Below, one piece after another: positions 33,233 to 40,817 of a stretch of DNA of 64,000 bases (positions are counted from its first letter, which is position 1; every line of letters begins with the position of its first letter). This DNA is from Chitinophagales bacterium (lineage in GTDB: Bacteria; Bacteroidota; Bacteroidia; Chitinophagales; Chitinophagaceae), in contig JACJXR010000001.1 in the NCBI GenBank assembly GCA_020636505.1, positions 372,001 through 436,000 of the forward strand, written 5' to 3'. The notes under the pieces were generated by a model. It saw only the letters and a program-made list of their open reading frames with translations, was not told where the DNA came from and did not search any database. A program made the translations under genes and the position numbers.

Positions 33233-33859
33233 ATGCGAGCAATCACATCAACCATTTGTATCAGTATACTCTTGTCTTCATGCGCGAGCAATACCGGAGA
33301 GAATCAAGCAACATCTAAAGCGGATACCATTGTACAAGAAACAGTCGTTACTACCGATGAAGACACAGGTGAAATTCCTCCTCACGAATCATATGATGAA
33401 TTCATACCTGAAGCATATATGCTACACGAAGAATATCACGGCGATCTTAATCGTGATAATTACGAAGATGTATTGCTGGTTTTAGAACCCACAGCTGACC
33501 CCGATTATATGATCAACAGAGCTGTAATGTTGTTAACCAGAAATGAAGATAGTACACTCAAGATTGCCGCAATGTGTAAAAATGGTGCTCTTTGCAAAGA
33601 GTGTGGTGGAATGATGGGCGATCCGCTTGCAAATGTGGTTATAAACAAAGGGTACTTTACAATCGAGCACTTCGGTGGCTCCAGAGAAAAGTGGACGGAC
33701 GATCCCACTTTTAAATACAATAAGGAACATGGTAAGTGGTATCTGCACCGCCGTAGCAAACAAGTACACGACGGATTAGACCCTGAAAACGGTTCTTCAT
33801 CCACCATGCTCACCACAAAAGATTTTGGAGTAGTGGACTTTGAAGATTTTAGCTATTAG
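33233..33859 (+). CDS. Lipoprotein of unknown function with Asp-rich loop
   Basis: A 208-residue protein with a signal peptide and lipobox at Cys17 (ILLSSC), an acidic low-complexity stretch (about 20-60), then a domain with HGDLNRDNYEDVLLVLEP, reminiscent of the calcium-binding D-x-N-x-D-x-x-D loops of FG-GAP/VCBS proteins, and GALCKECGGMMGD. Function unknown. Its stop codon overlaps the stop of the next convergent lipoprotein gene by 4 bases. Confidence 0.72.
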   Translation: MRAITSTICISILLSSCASNTGENQATSKADTIVQETVVTTDEDTGEIPPHESYDEFIPEAYMLHEEYHGDLNRDNYEDVLLVLEPTADPDYMINRAVMLLTRNEDSTLKIAAMCKNGALCKECGGMMGDPLANVVINKGYFTIEHFGGSREKWTDDPTFKYNKEHGKWYLHRRSKQVHDGLDPENGSSSTMLTTKDFGVVDFEDFSY

Positions 33860-34479
33860 TGTTTCTCTATCTCCTTTTCTAAAGACCTTTGGGTTTCTGA
33901 AAGCTCATCAGAAAAATTTTCTAACAACTTTTTTGAAGGATGCTCATTCTTCTGATATACTTCTATCATTGGTATTGTTACCACAACTTTAAATACGTTG
34001 TATAAATCATCTATGTTGTTGTATTGCTTTTCTATCTGATTAATCAGAGTAGTATCTTCTTTTATCCTATTGTGATATTGAGATATACTCTTAGCTATCA
34101 TATTCTTGACCTTATCTGCCAAAAGGCTATCGCTGATCTGTCCAGCTCGAGCCTTAGCTACATTATAATATTGCTCATTCTTGTTATTATAATTATGAAA
34201 ATCTTTTTCGGCATCAAATTTCTTTTCGTACAAGCTGTTTATCTGTTTATCCAGCTCTTGTATTTCAGGAGTGTTCTCTACATATTCTTTGTAAAGGCTT
34301 TCCAATAGGTCACCACGACTTTTTGTAAGAGAGTAAGAACTATTCTTACCTTCCAAGACATCCGGTGTTTCTTCAATTGCAACTGTTTCTCCTATTTTAC
34401 TGCTTGGTTTCTTATCAGTATTACATGCCACCAGCACAAGAACCCCTACTATTAATACACCTACTAGTATATTTTTCAT
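33856..34479 (-). CDS. Coiled-coil lipoprotein of unknown function
   Basis: A 207-residue protein: hydrophobic signal with lipobox at Cys19 (LVLVAC), a short linker, then mostly charged alpha-helix (TPEIQELDKQINSLYEKKFD, NIDDLYNVFKV) with coiled-coil character to the end. The base composition of this gene and of the 33-34 kb region looks more AT-rich than its neighbours. No family recognised. Confidence 0.7.
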   Translation of the reverse strand: MKNILVGVLIVGVLVLVACNTDKKPSSKIGETVAIEETPDVLEGKNSSYSLTKSRGDLLESLYKEYVENTPEIQELDKQINSLYEKKFDAEKDFHNYNNKNEQYYNVAKARAGQISDSLLADKVKNMIAKSISQYHNRIKEDTTLINQIEKQYNNIDDLYNVFKVVVTIPMIEVYQKNEHPSKKLLENFSDELSETQRSLEKEIEKH

Positions 34480-34524
34480 ATTATTATTTCTAAATAAAAC
34501 TATACAACCATTGCTTTTATTATT

Positions 34525-34998
34525 CTATCGCTCCAACATATAAATAAACTCCTCAATCTCCCTACCTCTACCGTTGGCAAAACCTTCCTCTGAACCTGTA
34601 CGTATAAAGTTGTTCTTCTCCAATACTTTTTGAGAGCCTATGTTATCAAAAGCCACTCTTGCATGTAGTGTCTTTTTATCGGTTGTGCCGAGAAACATCT
34701 GCAATGCTTTGGTAGCAATACCTTTACCCCATTGTGGCCTGTCTATCCAGTAAGAGACATTCGTTTCATCACCCAGATCAAAATGTATTACACTGCCTGC
34801 AATGGCATTGTCAATGACAATCGTTTGCATATTGATATCGGGTCGCTCAACTATTTTACTCCACTTGGCCATGTATGCTCCTTTATCCTTTGGGTTTTCG
34901 GAATTGAATGCAGCTATATGATTTGCTTCCTCATCCGTCTGGAATATAACGAGCGTATCAAGGTCAGCTAATTCTGTTTTACGTAGTGTGATATTCAT
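34525..34998 (-). CDS. GNAT family N-acetyltransferase
   Basis: A 157-residue acetyltransferase of the RimJ/RimL-like subgroup: ITLRKTELADLDTL at the start, SYWIDRPQWGKGIATKAL containing the acetyl-CoA loop, and ARVAFDNIGSQKVLEKNNF. The acceptor is unknown. It begins one base after the upstream HEAT-type gene ends, so the two are translationally coupled. Confidence 0.87.
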   Translation of the reverse strand: MNITLRKTELADLDTLVIFQTDEEANHIAAFNSENPKDKGAYMAKWSKIVERPDINMQTIVIDNAIAGSVIHFDLGDETNVSYWIDRPQWGKGIATKALQMFLGTTDKKTLHARVAFDNIGSQKVLEKNNFIRTGSEEGFANGRGREIEEFIYMLER

Positions 34999-34999
34999 T

Positions 35000-35524
35000 T
35001 CATAGTTTTTTCAGTATTCCTTTCGCTTTCTTTTTAAAGCTGTCGGTGTTCTTATCCAGCTGATCTTCCAAACACAGTTTCAGTTCGTTTTTCAGTTCAG
35101 GATATTCTTTGGTCAGGTCATACAGCACTTCCAACGACACCGATTTTATATGCACCCCTACTTTAGTGTCGACCAACCATCCGAACATCATATCTATGGC
35201 CATGCCTTTATCTTCCTCAGGCACTCCGCCTATACGCCAGTATTTGGCAAACTGTTGTTCAAAACCGGGGATCTCGGTTTTATTCCTCTGTTCAAAAGCA
35301 TATGATAACACATCAAACAGCTTTCCCGCATCGGCTTCTCCTATATCACTCAACAACCACGAAAATCGGTATGCAGTCTTCTTATCGGCAAACAACAAAG
35401 GTGCTAATGTGGTCATATCTACATCCGACTCGGCTATTTGCATCGCCCACCTTTTACGCTCGGTGCCGTCACTTGTAGCAAGGTTTTGCAACAATTCATG
35501 ATATAGAGCATCCGCTATTTGCAC
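35000..35524 (-). CDS. HEAT-like helical repeat protein
   Basis: A 174-residue all-helical protein with HEAT-like units (MTTLAPLLFADKKTAYRFSWLL, VHIKSVSLEVLYDLTKEYPEL). Similar proteins in this phylum are sometimes mislabelled adenylosuccinate lyase; no lyase motifs are present. Translation starts at GTG 35524, and no ATG lies nearby in frame. It precedes the GNAT gene with a one-base gap, which suggests a shared role, but the function is unknown. Confidence 0.7.
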   Translation of the reverse strand: MQIADALYHELLQNLATSDGTERKRWAMQIAESDVDMTTLAPLLFADKKTAYRFSWLLSDIGEADAGKLFDVLSYAFEQRNKTEIPGFEQQFAKYWRIGGVPEEDKGMAIDMMFGWLVDTKVGVHIKSVSLEVLYDLTKEYPELKNELKLCLEDQLDKNTDSFKKKAKGILKKL

Positions 35525-35551
35525 AACCTATTAAAGATACAGAACACAAAT

Positions 35552-35579
35552 AAAAAAGCCCCGACAATCGTCGGGGCTT
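35552..35579 (-). terminator. Terminator of the transketolase subunit gene
   Basis: On the minus strand a 10-bp stem (35579-35570 with 35565-35556), loop of 4 and then a U tract. It is 20 bases after the stop at 35599. Confidence 0.82.
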
Positions 35580-35598
35580 GTATTTAAAGTCTTATTGA

Positions 35599-36555
35599 TT
35601 ATTTGCGCTTCATCACCTTCTCTACTGCTGCTATCACGTTCTCTTTACCAAGACCGTATTTTTTCAACAGGTCGGTAGGTTTACCACTCTCACCGAATGT
35701 GTCGTTCACAGCCACATACTCGTGAGGAGCAGGTACTTTGCGAGACAGCACTTGTGCCACTGCATCTCCTAATCCACCATTGCGCTGATGCTCTTCCGCA
35801 GTCACCACGCATCCCGTTTTCTTTACGGAGTTGATGATGGCTGCTTCGTCAAGTGGCTTTATGGTATGCATGTTTATCAATTCAACAGACACTCCTTTTT
35901 CAGCCAATGCTTTGGCAGCCTCAACGGCAGTCCAAACAAGGTGTCCGCAAGCAATGATGGTCACATCTGTACCTGCGGCCATTACTTGTGCCTTGCCTAT
36001 CTCAAAACCTTGTTCTTCGGTAGTGAATATAGGCCAGCTTGGGCGTCCAAAACGAAGATAGACTGGGCCTTCATGCTCTGCTATCGCCATTGTGGCCAAC
36101 TTTGTTTGTGTATAGTCGCAAGGTACTATTACGGTCATACCGGGCAACATCTTCATCATGCCAATATCTTCCAACACTTGGTGCGTAGCACCGTCTTCAC
36201 CCAAAGTAAGTCCTGCGTGTGATGCACATATCTTCACGTTCTTACCGCTGTATGCTATCGACTGACGTATCTGGTCGTACACACGAGAAGTGGAGAAGTT
36301 GGCGAAGGTGGTGGTGTATGGTATTTTACCGCCGATGGTCAGCCCGGCTGCCACGCCCATCATATTCGCTTCTGCTATACCACACTGCACGAACCTATCC
36401 GGGAATTCTTTCATGAAGCCGTTCAGCTTCAAAGAGCCTGCAAGGTCTGCAGCCAGTGCCACTATATTGGGATTTATACGAGCCGCTTCCAGTATTCCGT
36501 CACCGAAACCTGAGCGCGTGTCTTTCTTGCCTGTTTCTTGAATATCTTGTAACAT
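35599..36555 (-). CDS. Transketolase, C-terminal subunit
   Basis: A 318-residue protein equivalent to the pyrimidine-binding and C-terminal domains of transketolase: DTRSGFGDGILEAARINPNI, RFVQCGIAEANMMGVAAGLT with the catalytic Glu, and the C-terminal IKPLDEAAI. In Bacteroidota and archaea transketolase is split into two genes. The N-terminal subunit, which carries the thiamine-diphosphate motif, is usually adjacent but is not in this window; the upstream neighbour is a SUI1-type gene. A matching subunit must be encoded elsewhere. Confidence 0.9.
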   Translation of the reverse strand: MLQDIQETGKKDTRSGFGDGILEAARINPNIVALAADLAGSLKLNGFMKEFPDRFVQCGIAEANMMGVAAGLTIGGKIPYTTTFANFSTSRVYDQIRQSIAYSGKNVKICASHAGLTLGEDGATHQVLEDIGMMKMLPGMTVIVPCDYTQTKLATMAIAEHEGPVYLRFGRPSWPIFTTEEQGFEIGKAQVMAAGTDVTIIACGHLVWTAVEAAKALAEKGVSVELINMHTIKPLDEAAIINSVKKTGCVVTAEEHQRNGGLGDAVAQVLSRKVPAPHEYVAVNDTFGESGKPTDLLKKYGLGKENVIAAVEKVMKRK

Positions 36556-36563
36556 GATCGGTG

Positions 36564-36571
36564 CAAAAATA
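36564..36571 (-). promoter_or_regulatory. Possible -7 element before the transketolase subunit
   Basis: TATTTTTG on the minus strand, 9 bases upstream of the ATG, without a TTG partner. Read-through from the SUI1 gene is equally likely. Confidence 0.35.
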
Positions 36572-36576
36572 GTTTA

Positions 36577-36912
36577 TCATTTGGTTAATGTGTAACCCCA
36601 ATCGCGTAACCAACCTATTATTTTTTCTTTATAGTCTCCCTGTATGATTATCAGGCCGTCTTTTACACTTCCACCGGCACCACATTTTGTTTTCAGCTCC
36701 TTGCCAAGGTCTTTCATATCTTCTTCTGAGCCGATGAATCCGTCCACAGCGGTCACAGTTTTACCGCCACGGTGCTTGGTTTCTATCCTTACACGTAGTT
36801 TTTGCTGATTTTTAGGCCGGGTTTCCTCAGATTGTTCGTCGTTGTAGTCGTCGAATGCATCGGAATTGGTTGAGTATACCAATCCACCATGGCCTTTGTT
36901 TTTCTTACCCAT
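36577..36912 (-). CDS. SUI1/YciH-type translation initiation factor
   Basis: A 111-residue protein with a polar, acidic N-terminal tail (1-40) and a SUI1/eIF1 domain: LRVRIETKHRGGKTVTAVDGF, KELKTKCGAGGSVKDGLIIIQGD and a C-terminal amphipathic helix. E. coli YciH is the best-known bacterial relative and can influence start-site fidelity in vitro; it is not essential. It has its own full consensus promoter and is followed 21 bases later by the transketolase subunit. Confidence 0.92.
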   Translation of the reverse strand: MGKKNKGHGGLVYSTNSDAFDDYNDEQSEETRPKNQQKLRVRIETKHRGGKTVTAVDGFIGSEEDMKDLGKELKTKCGAGGSVKDGLIIIQGDYKEKIIGWLRDWGYTLTK

Positions 36913-36916
36913 GATG

Positions 36917-36946
36917 CAAAGGTATACCCTACTATAGAAAACCCAA
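36917..36946 (-). promoter_or_regulatory. Promoter of the SUI1 gene
   Basis: Minus strand TTG (36946-36944), 19 bases, TACCTTTG (36924-36917), only 4 bases before the ATG at 36912. The transcript would be almost leaderless. Confidence 0.75.
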
Positions 36947-36949
36947 TAC

Positions 36950-38143
36950 CTATTTAAAGTTCATCCCCAATGTGATGATGTTGGAACTCAGTCCTGTACT
37001 GCGCATATAATGCCCATACCTTATCTCAAGGGCTGAGAAGTTCTTCATACCGAATACGCCATTCTCAGGATGCACTCTTACTCCTGCACCTACAAATTGA
37101 CTGGTAAAGTCCGAAAGATCGTAATCGCTGGTAAAGAATGCATCTGTTGGTGCATGCTGTCCGTAAGGCGCAAAGTATTTAAGACCTGATTGACTGTTGA
37201 ACCTGTAATACGGACTCAATGTCAAGAACGGACTCAGCTTCACCGGCAACTCGATATTCATCGTATGAGCAGTCAGGCCCCAGTTGTCGTTGTAAAAACG
37301 GTAGTGGCCGCGCAGTATCACATAGTTGCCGATGAAATAACTCAACCGCACACCTATCGGTACTTTGAACCTTGTTCCCGGGAGTGTTTCAGACCTTAGC
37401 GAACCATCGTTGAAATATACCCTGTGGAATACTGTTGCCAATTGTCCTTGTTGATAAATACCGTCCACCATCAGCGCCACCTGCAAGCGTTTGTTCACCA
37501 CTTGTGCATATGTCAGCGATGCACTGTACGAATTACGCGGTTCAGGAGTATATGCATCGTCTCCATCTTCACCTTTCTGTCCCGGTGGGCGCAATTCTAT
37601 CGGCTGTATGGAGCGCCATGTATCAAAGTATGCTTGCAGGTTCAGCGAAAGCTCACGGTTCTTATCCAATGATGCTTTGGCCACATGCAGCCCCAAACCG
37701 AATGATGTATAGTCAAACTCCGTAGAGCTCGAAATATTCAATCCGGTGCTCCATCCTGTATTAGGATTGTTCACCGTCCATCCCAATTTTGGATAGACTC
37801 TTGTATCTGCAGATGATGCAGAAGATATTGTTGTCGGATCTATTTTGTCGGAAGACGCAGACGTATAGTGGTCGATACCGATACTACCCGTAAAAGTATG
37901 CTGACGACCCTTTTTGTCTACTTTGAGTATGCGCAGGTCCAACTGGTTGGCGAAGTCCGTCAATTGTTCCGAACCGACACCTCCCGTTACGGCCGCATTG
38001 TTACCATCCTGCGAATAATACGAAGTGACGAAATTCACTTCTTCCAAGCTTAATGATCTTTCTTTGTAATCACCTTCCGTTTGTGCGAATGCACCAAACA
38101 GATTCATAAAGGCTGCGATTATTGCCAAACTTAATTTCTTCAT
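36950..38143 (-). CDS. DUF3570 outer membrane beta-barrel protein
   Basis: A 397-residue protein with a signal peptide (MKKLSLAIIAAFMNLFGAFAQ) and a large barrel of alternating strands: VNFVTSYYSQDGNNAAVTGG, TGSIGIDHYTSASSDKI, GWSTGLNISSSTEFDYTSFG, NYVILRGHYRFYNDNWGLTA and a C-terminal Phe-Lys end. This is DUF3570, known almost only beside DUF4266, ApbE and thioredoxin genes. It is last in that operon (14 bases after DUF4266). It is likely an outer membrane protein that works with, or exports, the small Cys-tailed lipoprotein; the biochemical role is unknown. Confidence 0.88.
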   Translation of the reverse strand: MKKLSLAIIAAFMNLFGAFAQTEGDYKERSLSLEEVNFVTSYYSQDGNNAAVTGGVGSEQLTDFANQLDLRILKVDKKGRQHTFTGSIGIDHYTSASSDKIDPTTISSASSADTRVYPKLGWTVNNPNTGWSTGLNISSSTEFDYTSFGLGLHVAKASLDKNRELSLNLQAYFDTWRSIQPIELRPPGQKGEDGDDAYTPEPRNSYSASLTYAQVVNKRLQVALMVDGIYQQGQLATVFHRVYFNDGSLRSETLPGTRFKVPIGVRLSYFIGNYVILRGHYRFYNDNWGLTAHTMNIELPVKLSPFLTLSPYYRFNSQSGLKYFAPYGQHAPTDAFFTSDYDLSDFTSQFVGAGVRVHPENGVFGMKNFSALEIRYGHYMRSTGLSSNIITLGMNFK

Positions 38144-38157
38144 AAGGGGATGTTTTT

Positions 38158-38379
38158 TTAGTTACAACCGCAACCTCCACCGGTTTTACCTCCATTCGCC
38201 CCTGATGCTCCCTCGCGGTATGATTGAAAACTGTTTTCGAAAACTTCTGTCTTACGTGCGCTAAGTTCCATTTCCGCATCGTTGATGTATTGCTTCTGAT
38301 ACTCCTTTACCGGAGCGCAGGAAGACAAACAGAACAATGCGATGAGTGTCGTTATGTATAACAAGTTGCTACTACTCAT
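38158..38379 (-). CDS. DUF4266 small Cys-tailed lipoprotein
   Basis: A 73-residue lipoprotein. The lipobox is at Cys21 (ALFCLSSC); the mature part has INDAEMELSARKTEVFEN, then SYREGASGANGGK and the tail GGGCGCN. DUF4266 proteins share this glycine-rich Cys-Gly-Cys end. EGASGAN resembles the D-x-x-S/T-G-A-S/T site that ApbE flavinylates, but the acceptor position is Asn. It overlaps apbE by 4 bases and precedes DUF3570 by 14, so the stoichiometry of the operon is probably fixed. Function unknown; a redox or metal carrier is an inference. Confidence 0.85.
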   Translation of the reverse strand: MSSSNLLYITTLIALFCLSSCAPVKEYQKQYINDAEMELSARKTEVFENSFQSYREGASGANGGKTGGGCGCN

Positions 38380-39335
38380 GCTGCTGAAAGTTTAATGTTG
38401 TTTGATGTATAAATATTGTTATCGTCGTCTATTATGATGCAGGCTATACCTTTCATCTGGTTGATCATATTCAAGCCTGCTTTTATACCCATGATTATTA
38501 CAGGTGTGGTCATAGCATCTGCTATTTCCGCATTGGGGCAAATGATGGTCACACTCTTTATACCCGAAACAGGATAACCCGTCTTTGGGTCAATGGTATG
38601 GCTGTACTTCTTACCGTCTATCATTACGTACTTCTCATAGTTACCCGAAGTGGCCACCGCCATATCTTTGATGTTTAAATAAGAAAAGGGTTTATCAATG
38701 CTCTCGGGGTCTGCTATGCCGATCGTCCAAGGTTGGCCGTCCGGCTGTAGCCCCCATGCCGACAGATCCCCTGCTGCATTGATAATACCGCTTTGTACAC
38801 CTTGCCCTTGCAATACCCGTTTGGCCTGCTCCGCGGCGTACCCTTTTCCTATACCACCAAAACCTATCCTCATGCCTTTCTCTTTCAGAAAGACCGTAAC
38901 CTGTTCTTTATCCAATAGTACATTCCTATAGTTGATGAGGCGCACAGCCTCTTTTGCTTCTTCTCTATCTGGCAACGATGTCATTGTCGTATCGAAATTC
39001 CAGAAACGCTTATCTATGGAACCGTATGTGATATCGAACGCCCCTTGTGTCAACTCCGCTATTTTGTTGGAGCGGTATATGATGTCGAACACCTCCTTAT
39101 CCACTTTCACCGGTTGCTCTCCCGCAGCGGCATTCACTCTGTTTGTTTGGCTATCGTCTGCAAATGTGGTCAGCAACTTTTCTATACGCTTCATTTCATT
39201 GATGGCCATATCTATATGTCGCTCCGCACGCTGCTTGTCTTCATCCACAACTGTTATCTCAAATCTGTTGCCCATCAGCTTGAGTATCTTCTTGTGCATG
39301 GAGCCTTTGCTTATGAATGTTGTTTCGATGTTCAT
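38376..39335 (-). CDS. apbE: ApbE-type FAD:protein FMN transferase
   Basis: A 319-residue ApbE. The flavin-binding and Mg motifs are intact: GNRFEITV, IGFGGIGKGYAAEQAK, AAGDLSAWG, YSHTIDPKTGYPV and ADAMTTPVIIMG. ApbE attaches FMN to a Thr or Ser of a target through a phosphoester. It has no signal peptide or lipobox from any in-frame start, unlike most ApbE enzymes, which act outside the cytoplasmic membrane. It overlaps both the upstream thioredoxin gene and the downstream DUF4266 gene by 4 bases each, so the target is probably encoded in the operon. Confidence 0.93.
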   Translation of the reverse strand: MNIETTFISKGSMHKKILKLMGNRFEITVVDEDKQRAERHIDMAINEMKRIEKLLTTFADDSQTNRVNAAAGEQPVKVDKEVFDIIYRSNKIAELTQGAFDITYGSIDKRFWNFDTTMTSLPDREEAKEAVRLINYRNVLLDKEQVTVFLKEKGMRIGFGGIGKGYAAEQAKRVLQGQGVQSGIINAAGDLSAWGLQPDGQPWTIGIADPESIDKPFSYLNIKDMAVATSGNYEKYVMIDGKKYSHTIDPKTGYPVSGIKSVTIICPNAEIADAMTTPVIIMGIKAGLNMINQMKGIACIIIDDDNNIYTSNNIKLSAA

Positions 39336-39766
39336 TCTACTATGGCTTTAATTTGGTTCACCATTAATTCCGCTGTAATCGCATCATTATAACCCTTCCA
39401 TGTTTTCAACACCTTGCCTTTGTCATCCATCAATACTGTGAAGGGGAAACTACCTTGCTTGTTATATTGTTCAGCAAGCATTTCGTTTTGCTGTTCTATC
39501 TCTTTGGAAGGTTTGTTCTTTTTCTGTTGAGGAAAATCCGCATTCACCAATATCAAATGTTTGGCTGCGTATTCCTCAAATACTTTCGCATCGAAAACTT
39601 TCTTTTCCATTTTGATGCATGGTATACACCAGTCGGAACCTGAAAACTTCAACAGAATGTACTTGCCTTCTTTTTGAGCATCTGTTTTTGCTTTTGAAAA
39701 ATCCGTACGCCAACTTGCCGATATAAGCAGGGGTAAGATCAGTAGTAGAGAGAGTAGCTTTTTCAT
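39332..39766 (-). CDS. Secreted thioredoxin-fold protein
   Basis: A 144-residue protein with a signal peptide (MKKLLSLLLILPLLISAS) and a thioredoxin fold of the DsbD-C/thioredoxin_7 type: YILLKFSGSDWCIPCIKMEK with the CxxC pair, then a cis-Pro strand GSFPFTVLMDDKGK. It is expected in the periplasm as a thiol-disulfide enzyme or reductant. It is first in the operon and overlaps apbE by 4 bases. Its likely role is to keep the Cys-Gly-Cys tail of DUF4266 reduced, but this is inferred from position only. Confidence 0.87.
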   Translation of the reverse strand: MKKLLSLLLILPLLISASWRTDFSKAKTDAQKEGKYILLKFSGSDWCIPCIKMEKKVFDAKVFEEYAAKHLILVNADFPQQKKNKPSKEIEQQNEMLAEQYNKQGSFPFTVLMDDKGKVLKTWKGYNDAITAELMVNQIKAIVE

Positions 39767-39830
39767 ATGGGGTGCTTTAATATTGTTTTAATCTCTTAAT
39801 GACACAACGCCCGTTGAAAATAGCTTATTG

Positions 39831-40733
39831 CTATGTCTGTTTTCGCTTTAACCCGAAATTAACAAAGTACACTCCTGCGAAAATGAGCATTGTAGCGAAT
39901 ATTTTAGGCCATGTAAGGTCTTCTCCCATAAATATCATGGAGATGACAGCAGCGAAGAAAGGCTGTGCATATATGTATGCGCCTACGATTGAGGGACTCA
40001 AGTGTTTTAAAGCATAGGTGTTCCAGAGGTATGCAAAAAATGTTACGCCCAACACAATGAAAGCAAGTGAGCACCAATCACCGGTTTTGAATAATGACCA
40101 TTCTATGACAGAGAATTCTCGCCATCCGAACGGCAACACAAAGAAGAAACCGAACAAAAACACCCACCTTATCACAATGATAGGTCTGTATCTTTTCATC
40201 AGTGGTTTGATGATGACCAGATATATCGCGTAACTGGTTGCATTCAGAAAAACCAAAAAATCTCCGAACGCCGTATCCTTGCCTAATGCGGTCACTTCCT
40301 TACCGGCACTCATCAGCAGTGCCGCACCGCTGATACCCAACACAAGTCCTATCATCTTATCCCATCGCATTCTTTCTTTCAACACCACCAATGCAATGAG
40401 TGTGATGAGTATAGGAGTGCTCAACATCACCAACGATGCGTGTATGGGCATGGTATTGTTCAGCCCAAGGAAAAACAACATCTGATTGGCAGCCACACCG
40501 AACAAACCACCTAATATCAATACTCCGAAATCTTTCTTGGCGATTTTTGCTCTGTACTTTTTGCCGAAGAACCAACTTGCCCAAAACAAGATGCAGACAA
40601 CACTTACACGAATGAAAATAAAACCGAGCGGCTTTATCAAATGGGGCATCAAAAACTTGGCAACGGTAAAACCCGCACCATAAAACAAGTTGGTGCCAAG
40701 CAATGCCAGATGTCCTTTGAGTTTGTTGTCCAC
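39831..40733 (-). CDS. EamA/DMT-superfamily transporter
   Basis: About 300 residues with ten membrane helices and two EamA repeats (GHLALLGTNLFYGAGFTVAKF, then SPSIVGAYIYAQPFFAAVISM). Drug/metabolite exporters of this type move amino acids or small metabolites; the substrate is unknown. The frame runs up to GTG 40811, but a TACCTTTG promoter box (40747-40740) lies inside that extension, so GTG 40733 is the more likely start. It diverges from the TPR-HTH gene. Confidence 0.82.
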   Translation of the reverse strand: MDNKLKGHLALLGTNLFYGAGFTVAKFLMPHLIKPLGFIFIRVSVVCILFWASWFFGKKYRAKIAKKDFGVLILGGLFGVAANQMLFFLGLNNTMPIHASLVMLSTPILITLIALVVLKERMRWDKMIGLVLGISGAALLMSAGKEVTALGKDTAFGDFLVFLNATSYAIYLVIIKPLMKRYRPIIVIRWVFLFGFFFVLPFGWREFSVIEWSLFKTGDWCSLAFIVLGVTFFAYLWNTYALKHLSPSIVGAYIYAQPFFAAVISMIFMGEDLTWPKIFATMLIFAGVYFVNFGLKRKQT

Positions 40734-40739
40734 GATGCG

Positions 40740-40747
40740 CAAAGGTA
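40740..40747 (-). promoter_or_regulatory. -7 element of the EamA transporter gene
   Basis: TACCTTTG on the minus strand, 7 bases before GTG 40733. If used, the mRNA would be nearly leaderless. Confidence 0.5.
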
Positions 40748-40817
40748 ATGTGGCGGTTTTAATTAGTAAGCACCCCAACCATTTGGCTAAAAAATCGGTT
40801 TTATAGGGCACTTAGAT

